Assembly (NCBI GenBank): GCA_037367405.1
Contig: JAZKJV010005774.1
Span: 682,001 to 746,000, forward strand
Source: Ottelia alismoides
Lineage: Eukaryota > Streptophyta > Magnoliopsida > Alismatales > Hydrocharitaceae
Length of the DNA stretch: 64,000 bases
Direction of reading: 5' to 3'
Positions within the stretch are counted from its first letter, which is position 1. Each line of letters opens with the position of its first letter. Position numbers and translations under genes: made by a program. The notes below the pieces were generated by a model. It was not told the DNA's origin, did no database searches, and worked only from the letters and a program-made list of their open reading frames with translations. Shown here in pieces: positions 57,166 through 64,000 of this stretch.

Positions 57166-59289
57166 TGATGGACCACAAAATCGGCCCTTTAATAGTGTTA
57201 AATTAACACTTGATATCAAAGACCATCTCATTGATATTTCAATAAGAATCAGATGGTTGAATTTTGTTATTTTACTTGGCAAGAAACCAAGGTCGAACTC
57301 AGAGACACGAGCCTCTCTCGTATTATCCAGATTTTTATCTATTAACTAAGTGTTGAATTGAAGAAGCATAGGTCAAAATATGCAAGAAGACACCACAATA
57401 CATCAAAACAAAACATGCATTTTTTTATTTTTATTTTATCATGCAAGTAAAATGCAAAGCAAACAAAATGCCCTAGGTCAGAATGATGAGAAATTTAAAC
57501 AAATGAATTAATTTCAAGTTCAATTTCAAGACACAAACATGATGGATTTGAAGCAAGGCATGAATTTAATCACCTAGAGACACTTGGATATTATCAATTA
57601 AACATCAAAAATTTCAGAGTCCAAAATAGAAATTAAACATGCCATTAAAAAGTACATCAAGCAAACTTCGAAATGAAACTAAAATCAACTGAAACGAAAA
57701 TACGATGCTCAAGATATGCAATAAAGAAGATAGGGGCATAATTGAAAGAAAACATGAAAGAAAATTGCAAACAAGTCCCTGAGAGGGACTAAAATGTAGT
57801 AACGAAAAAAATTGAGACCTTCCGTGTAAAATACCCACATGCACAGGGGCATTTTTGCAATTTTGAAAACCCACGAGGGTTTCAATGCAAATTACCCCCT
57901 ATACACGAGGTATGCACGTGATTCGAACCTAGTTGCAAAAAGGAGAAGAAGGCGGGGCTTCACTGCAATTTGCCCAGAAAAGTGCGTACTAGGCATGTGC
58001 TTTCCAGGCTCGGTAGCTCCTGTGGCTCGGCGGAGGCTCGGCTTTTGCTTCGGCTAGGTTCGGAGGTGCTCGAAGCACGGATGAGGCTCGGAGTAGGCTT
58101 GGAAGATCCATGCCTGAGGTTCGGACGCCGAGGCTAGGTGCTGCTCTGGATCAGACACGTGGCTCATGGATGTAAGTCAGATCTTAACAGATCCGACAAT
58201 GTCTGTGCTGGCAGCTGAAGACGATGTGGCTATCTAAGCCTGGACCTTTCTTGATCCTTCGAGACCGGGTCCGACAGTTCGCAGCCACAGTGCTAGGGCT
58301 GGGCTTGGTCAGAGTCCCCCTTCCGCTTGTGAGACCCCAAAAAAACAAGGCTCTGATTCCACCTTTTCGCCATTTATCGTCAGGTCTGGTCTACGTTTGA
58401 CCTTCTTCCATTTCTTAACACAAATGAAAAGCGGGTTGCCTACAACCTCCTCCGCCCAGGCCTCCTCGTTCAGTAGTAGACAGAGGTGCAGCTCTTGGAC
58501 TATCGCGAAATGCGCGTGCTCGATGACGGACAATTTTGCTCACTAAACTCAAAAAGCTAAACGGGAACCGTTGGATCTTGAGGATCCAATGGTATCTGGA
58601 AGAAGCTCTGATTGGCGACGTGGGCCCTCCTGCGCCGTTGGATGTGCTCCGAAGAGGAGCATCCAACGGTGACTGCTCCTCCATCTTCCTCTGCAGTTGG
58701 CGGCGGATTCAGAACTCTGACGAAGGAGCTCCTCCTCCGCCACTTCCCTCTGGTGTCATTGGACCTCCCCAGAGCTCCAGGAACGGTCGTCGAGGAAGCT
58801 AAGAGATCGGGGAAGTCGTTGGTCATCCTGAATAGATCCATCGGAGCTCGCGTAACGAAGGCGGGGATGACGAGATTTGCTCCGATGATCTTCCGGCCAT
58901 TGATGGCATTCACCTGCATGTTAGTTCAAAAAAAAACTTGTGCGTGCAAGTGAGTAGTGCATGTGTGCGTGAGTGGAACGGAGTTCCACACGAGCGATTA
59001 GAGCGAGGAACCGGAGCTCCATCTCCGGTGATCGGAGAGGATGTGTGTCGGATGTGGTCAGAGGCAAAGAAGGAGGGATTGGGTGATCGGCAACGTGCGC
59101 GTGAACGGTGGAGGGTTGGAGAAACTCTAGGAGCGGTCAATGGAAGAGGGGATCGACTGGATCGGCTTAATTAATTACGCAAAAAATAAGAAGAAAACTC
59201 AGGGGAGATCGGAGAGGACTTACATGAGGTTGGGCAGAGCGGGAGCCTGGGCTGGGCATCGGGGAGGATGCCCGGGTCTTCGCACGTGC
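57166..59289 (-). repeat. LARD-2 right LTR, U5 side
   Basis: This matches 51009-52850 of the left LTR with scattered changes, a deletion of about 35 bp near 57210, and a 327-bp insert at 58232-58558. It breaks off at 59289 against a different LTR and resumes at 62278. Confidence 0.85.
58232..58558. other. 327-bp insert of unknown origin in LARD-2 LTR
   Basis: The left LTR has no counterpart: 'gtggct' and 'aacgggaaccgttgg' are adjacent there, but here they are separated by 327 bp bounded by 'gct' on both sides. The insert is of normal genic composition. On the minus strand 58533-58309 is open for 74 codons (AEEVVGNPLFICVKKWKKVK near the middle). I see no TIR, poly-A or tRNA-like boxes. It may be a captured host gene fragment. 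Confidence 0.55.
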
Positions 59290-62277
59290 TGAGCCTCCAC
59301 CAGTTTGGGAGGTGAACCATCTGACGAGTCGCTAGATACGATAGATAATTTGGTCACGTTGTAATACGTGTACTTAGCGATTCGGTCAGAACCGAGAGAA
59401 GATCTCCGTGAAGAGTGTCTCAGCTTTAATTTATATCCCGGGCAAGTCCGGGGTCGAACACAGGGAGGCAAAGGAACAACTTTGGGTTTAATTTGCAAAT
59501 TTAAGATCTAGATATCCACGCGGTTTTTTTTTGATTTTTTTAATGCAAAAACAAAGGTGAAAGGTGAATGCAAGTGAATTAAGATACTAAGAAAGCATAC
59601 AACAAGGCCAAATTAATTTTAATGGAAAAGAAGTCTAATTCAGCCAAATTATATTTTTTCTAAAGTCCGAATCCAGTGGAGAACACAAAACACATTTTTT
59701 TTGTATTTTTTAGGTTTAAAATGCACAAACTAAAAATACACACTTTTTATGGGTTTTTTTCGCAATTTCTCACACAAACAGTAAGCAAAAATTATGAAAA
59801 CATTACTGGAACTAAAACATGATGCAAGGAGACTACAATAATTTTTTTAGAATTTTTTGACAAGATATGAATTTTTTATGGATTTTTTAATGAAAACAGA
59901 GTGACAGTGAGTAAATAATTCCTAATAAATCCACATTATCAAATTAATCAGAGTGCGATTTATCTCAGAACGATATTTAGATGAGCAATCCAGAAGACTT
60001 GAATTCTCTTAAAAAGGATATTCGTGGATTTAATTAAAAATCAAACACTAAATTCACTCTACAATTTATTTCAGGCACAAGACATCTCCATTTTAGATGA
60101 AATTTGGACAGTACGTTTATCACAATTCAAGACATCATTCCTAATTTTTGTGGATTTTTTGGAGCAACCGTGTGTGAGGTATAATTTTAAGAGTCCAAAT
60201 TGGGTAAAATATGCAATAATTCAGTTAACAATTTTTAATTAATTACCCGACTACCATAAAAATACAAATAAATACTCACATGACAAAGGATAAGTTGCTC
60301 AACATAAAAACATTTTTATTGCATAAAATGATGCAAAAGAGAGGTCCAAATTAAAGCATGAACACAGGGGTCTTTGTGCAAACTCAGAAACTAGAATTAT
60401 AAAGCAACTTATGTACAGGGACTATTGTGCAATTAAAGAAACATGAAATATATACAATGTAATTTTTACATTAAAAAATTGAGAAAAGGAATCGCCTTCT
60501 TCTTCTTCGTTCTTGCAGGAGGAGGACCTAACTGGGGAAGTGGTCGGCGGCCGCACGGGACGGTGGAGGAGCGGGCGCGGCCGCGGTGGGCGGTGGCGAC
60601 TTGGCGGGCGGCGCTGGCGGCCGCGGTGGGCGGTGGCGACTTGGCGGGCGGCGCTGGTGGCCGCTGGGTGGAGGTTGCGGCTGGAAGAGTTGGGGCCGCG
60701 CACGGCGGCGCGGGGGCGGCGAGGGAGAGGACGGCGGGCGCGCGCGGCGGCGCGCGGGCAGCGGGGCGGCGGGCGGCTGAGCCGCTGATGAGAATGGGCG
60801 GCGGCGGTGGGTGCTCCCCCACCGCTGCTGCAACCTTTTTTTATATTTTTTTAATTCTTTTTTTTTCTGCTGTAATAGGAAGGGATTTTTTTGTTTTTAA
60901 TTTTTATTTTTTTCTTAAATTTTCTTTAAACAGGGATTGAACATGATAAAAAAAAGGAAGAAAAAAAATAAGATGGTGAGGATGATAAAGTAAACAAATG
61001 GGAGAAAGAAAAATGGTATGATGATGGTGGTGGAAGGGATGATATGTGGTGTACTAAAAAAATTTGCAAAAATACCAAGATGATAAAATTACCTATGATG
61101 AAGACGATCGCCTATGGATTGCTCTCGTGAGCACGGTCTTCGCTCAAATCGCCGGCGCGCGATGAGCTCGAGCAGCGCACGAGTGCGGCTGCGATGTTGG
61201 CCGAAAGCCAACGGATCACACCGGAGAGAGGGCCGTCGTCGCTCGACCGCGGTTGCGTCGCTGTCACCGATTCAACTCTGGGAACTTGGCTCTCCTCATA
61301 TAAAGATGGATCAAAGGCAAAATTGAGGAGAATGAGAGGTATATAAAGATGATGGGATGAGAGGTTATTGAAATGGTGGTAGGTTATTTTATTAATGGAG
61401 TTGAATGGGAGGTTTAAGAAATGGTGGGGTTGAATGGAGGTTGGTGGTAGGAGAGAGTTGAATGGTGGTTATTGTAGAGAATGTAAAATAATTAAATAAA
61501 TAAAATGAAATAAAGTAGGCTACTTTAAATACAACAAAATAAAGAAGGAAAAAAAATAATGGTGAATTTACAAGTGAATACAAAACACCATGTACATTTT
61601 TTGTCTTTTTAATAAGAGATATTTACAACGAAAAAAATACAATAAAATAATATAAATAAAATACAATACAAGCATGATTTTTTTGTATTTTTAGAAATTA
61701 ATAAAGGTAAAATAAAATAAAAAAATAAACAAAGAATGAATATAGACATGGTATACAATGTACATCTAGGTCCCAAAACCCAACTTTTGCAAACGAGCTC
61801 CGATTTTAATGAAACCACTTCCGTTGGATAGATAATTTTCTAACTTGAACTTTAAAAGTGAGTTTGGTAAATTTGGAGTTCATACGGAGCGGGAATTTAG
61901 CTTGGAAGTTGGACTTTACGGCTTTTTCTCTTTGGGATCTAGGAGCATTTATTTGAGATGAAATTTGTTTTATATTTTATATTTTTATATACATTTTTAT
62001 AAACAAGTTAGAGAAAGAATTAGTCAAAAAGGAGTTGAAATGAAATTATTAAAAATACATAAATTTTTAGGCTATTTACATGTATAAAACTCCTTTATTT
62101 TTTTTGCGGCTTTTTTATGTGTAATTTATTTTGTACAATTTAATATACAATAATTAGTGTGTTTTATTTACAAGAGTTATTTTGTTAATTTATTGATTTT
62201 ATGGACATTTATTTGGGATTTTACTCGGGGATTTTGCTAAGATCAAGATATTGCGATGATGAATCGCGGATTCATCA
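59290..62277 (-). mobile_element. Third LTR type nested in LARD-2 right LTR
   Basis: On the minus strand it starts TGATGAATCCGCGATTCATC at 62277, the same kind of tip hairpin as the other LTRs. U3 is about 0.97 kb and a TATA-like TTTATATGAGG lies near 61300. GC-rich sequence follows at 60500-61250, then AT-rich sequence and the GTTCGACCCCGG hairpin at 59452-59437. A natural 3' end is CTCGTCA at 59322, leaving 32 bp that could be the start of its internal region. No TSD is present and three bases of the host LTR are missing, so it is a truncated element rather than a clean solo LTR. Confidence 0.7.
60579..60658. repeat. Two 40-bp GC-rich tandem repeats
   Basis: The unit 'ggccgcggtgggcggtggcg' plus 'acttggcgggcggcgctggc' occurs twice with one difference in the last base. 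It lies in the GC-rich exon-like part of the third LTR and creates alanine/glycine-rich open frames on both strands that I do not accept as genes. Confidence 0.85.
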
Positions 62278-63431
62278 GGCGGCCACCCCAGCGAGCTCGG
62301 GCGGGGCTTGAGCCACCGCATCGCCGCCATGGAGGTCGGCGGGTCTCACCAGGCAGGATGGTCATCTTCGCTCTATCCTCGCTCCTCCCCCATGTCACAG
62401 GGAGGAGGAAGAGGGTTGGGCCTCCTACCGCGTAAAGGTGGACATCGATGGCAGGCGGAGGGGGCGAGGTATTTGAAGTTGAGGGTGACGGGTCCAGGTG
62501 GTGATGGGAAAGGTTTGATTGGGGATCGTTGAACAATGAGAGGGGATCATGGTTAGTGGAGACATGCGCGAGGATCATGCGGAGACGACAGGATAATGGA
62601 AAGGGGCAAGTGCGTGCACAAGCGTGAGGACGTGGGAAAGAGGAGGACCGGAGGTGGAAGACGAAACCTCGGCCATTGGATCTTGCGATCCAATGGCCCA
62701 GATCAAAGCGCCAAAGAGCGGCATGGATTAGGTTTTGGGCGTAGTGATCGAAGGGTTGCAGAGCGGACACGTGTCGCTTTGGAGGCTAAGCGCGAACGGA
62801 CGGGCGCGATGCAAAGAGGCGTTTAATCGAAGGGTTGAGAATCAATATGGAGATAGCGGTTGTGATGGAAAATTGAAGGCGCGATCGAATGGTGCAGCAG
62901 GCGACACGTGGCACGATATGGTTAAGGCGCGAATGGGCGGATCAGATCAGAGGCGAGGGAAGATCAAACGGCTTAGGAAAAGAGCGGGCGTGGAGATGTT
63001 CTGGCCGTTGGATTCAAGAAGGGATCCAACGGCTGGAGATAGGGGCGGATAAGATAAAGGAGACCGGGCCACGTGGCTCACCCAGAACGGGCCACGTGGC
63101 CCAATCAGATTATTCCAAGCAAGAAACTGAAATATAAGGGTGAAGATGGCAGGATTTGAGAAAACTCAAAACATGAAAGTTGTATATCTCGATGAGATCT
63201 ACAAGTTTTATGTTGACCAAAAATTGAAACGAGGTCAACTGAAGACACAAACTATTTTTGGAGGTACTTTTAAGGCTAAAAATTCCATGGATTTTAGTTT
63301 TGTGATTTTTTTGTGATTTTTAATTTATTAAGGACTCTGATAAATACAGGACTTTATCTGGATTTTATTGACACAATTTTAAGAAAGGGGTTAATAATGG
63401 ACAATTAAGATGATGAAATTGGGTTTCATCA
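62278..63431 (-). repeat. LARD-2 right LTR, U3 side
   Basis: This corresponds to 52849-54035 of the left LTR. It contains the paired 'gggccacgtggc' boxes (63066-63103) and ends at the tip hairpin (63431) next to the TSD cacag. Confidence 0.9.
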
Positions 63432-63740
63432 CACAGCACAAAACAATACCTAAATGTGCTAAGCAACATGTCCTCCAACCAACACAACTATTGGTATCAT
63501 TATCGTCTAAGTTTCTATTCAGAGACCCAAAAAGTGCATGTCCATTCATTGGCAACACTACTCCAAACTACTCACATGCCAATTAAGATAATCACCACAG
63601 TATGAAAAGATTGTTCCAGCAAAAAATGTCCACTGGTCCCATGCGATAAAATCATATATGGGAACCCTTGTTATGCGTAGGATGCTCAAGATGCTCATTC
63701 GTACAAAAGCTCACAACATCGTAGTTTAGTCATTCAATTT
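63432..63740. other. Flanking DNA right of LARD-2
   Basis: About 310 bp without a visible gene. It would have been contiguous with 50389-51008 before LARD-2 inserted. Confidence 0.4.
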
Positions 63741-63753
63741 CTCAAGTGGACCC

Positions 63754-64000
63754 ATTGACGAAGAGTTAAATTGCTACTCTAATTAGGTCGAGATGTAACA
63801 CAAGCAATACATCAATCTATCAGCACCACGCTAAGAATATCTCAGTGAAGAGAACGTGGTGTAAACTTATACCTGTATAAGTCCAGGATCGAACACAAAG
63901 GCATGAACTATTAAACTATTCAACTAAGGTTTTTATATTTAAGATAAATGGCATAATGTTATCTAGGCCAAGATTAATGCATGCATGGTATTTTAGTCTT
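63754..64000 (-). mobile_element. Partial LTR at the window edge
   Basis: On the minus strand the sequence contains TTTGTGTTCGATCCTGG and the hairpin CCTG...CAGG (63887-63872). It also has AGATATTC near 63840, resembling the U5 end of the other LTRs and closest to the third LTR type ('ctcagtgaagag' versus 'ctccgtgaagag'). A plausible LTR end is CTTCGTCA near 63757. Most of the LTR lies outside the window. Confidence 0.5.

Larger units (their letters stand above)
51009..63431 (-). mobile_element. LARD-2, diverged relative of LARD-1
   Basis: Two LTRs of about 3.0 kb flank a 3.13-kb internal region on the minus strand, with a perfect TSD cacag (51004-51008 and 63432-63436). Sequence and order match LARD-1 throughout but are clearly diverged. 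The right LTR has been enlarged by a 327-bp insert (58232-58558) and by another LTR (59290-62277), and lacks about 35 bp near 57210. It has no gag or pol. Confidence 0.9.

Noticed and set aside
58309..58533. 74-residue frame as a host gene
   Set aside because: It lies within a 327-bp insert in an LTR, without splice sites or recognisable family; at best it is a gene fragment.
60422..60940. Alanine/glycine/arginine and proline-rich frames on both strands
   Set aside because: They overlap one another in a GC-rich tandem-repeat part of an LTR.

Overview
This is a plant nuclear window made almost entirely of transposable elements. Evidence for a flowering plant: Ty3/gypsy elements of the Athila type with tRNA-Asp primer sites, a Ty1/copia element with an initiator-Met primer site, Mutator-like MITEs, a hAT-like element and a receptor-kinase remnant. 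The GC-rich gag-pol and very large LTRs would suit a monocot, but I cannot fix the species. I see no intact host gene, rRNA, tRNA gene or CRISPR array.

Layout. 1-1475: end of an Athila-type LTR whose start lies outside the window. 1480-6410: a decayed Ty1/copia element on the minus strand (RNase H, RT, integrase, protease, gag, PBS, one LTR). 6412-7792: 1.4 kb of CA/TA-rich simple sequence, followed by a hAT-like element (7793-9140, TSD CATGCATG). 9141-17140: AT-rich host-like DNA with three Mutator-type MITEs, a triplicated kinase fragment and two weak candidate exons. 17146-50383: a minus-strand non-autonomous Athila-like element (a LARD, large retrotransposon derivative) arranged LTR-internal-LTR-internal-LTR, with one 5-bp target duplication (cccgt) at its outer ends. 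Its middle LTR is split by a young 17.8-kb Athila element on the plus strand (25025-42844, TSD ctgga, two 3.67-kb LTRs about 0.5% different). 50384-51008: host or older repeat DNA. 51009-63431: a second, diverged LARD on the minus strand (TSD cacag), whose right LTR carries a 327-bp insert and a third LTR type. 63432-64000: older repeat DNA ending in a sixth LTR.

How the parts fit. The Athila element has gag, protease, RT, RNase H and integrase in one frame broken by two TAG codons. The LARDs have no such genes but keep, in the same order, what looks like the cis-acting apparatus: tRNA-Asp PBS, a leader block with a hairpin that lies just before gag in Athila, an array of PPT-like repeats, a hairpin next to the true PPT, and LTRs with a tip hairpin, a U3 of about 1-1.2 kb, a candidate intron of about 300 bp and a U5 hairpin. 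Several hairpins differ in sequence between families but still pair. My main inference is that the LARDs are deletion derivatives of Athila-type elements, mobilised by Athila proteins through shared RNA structures.
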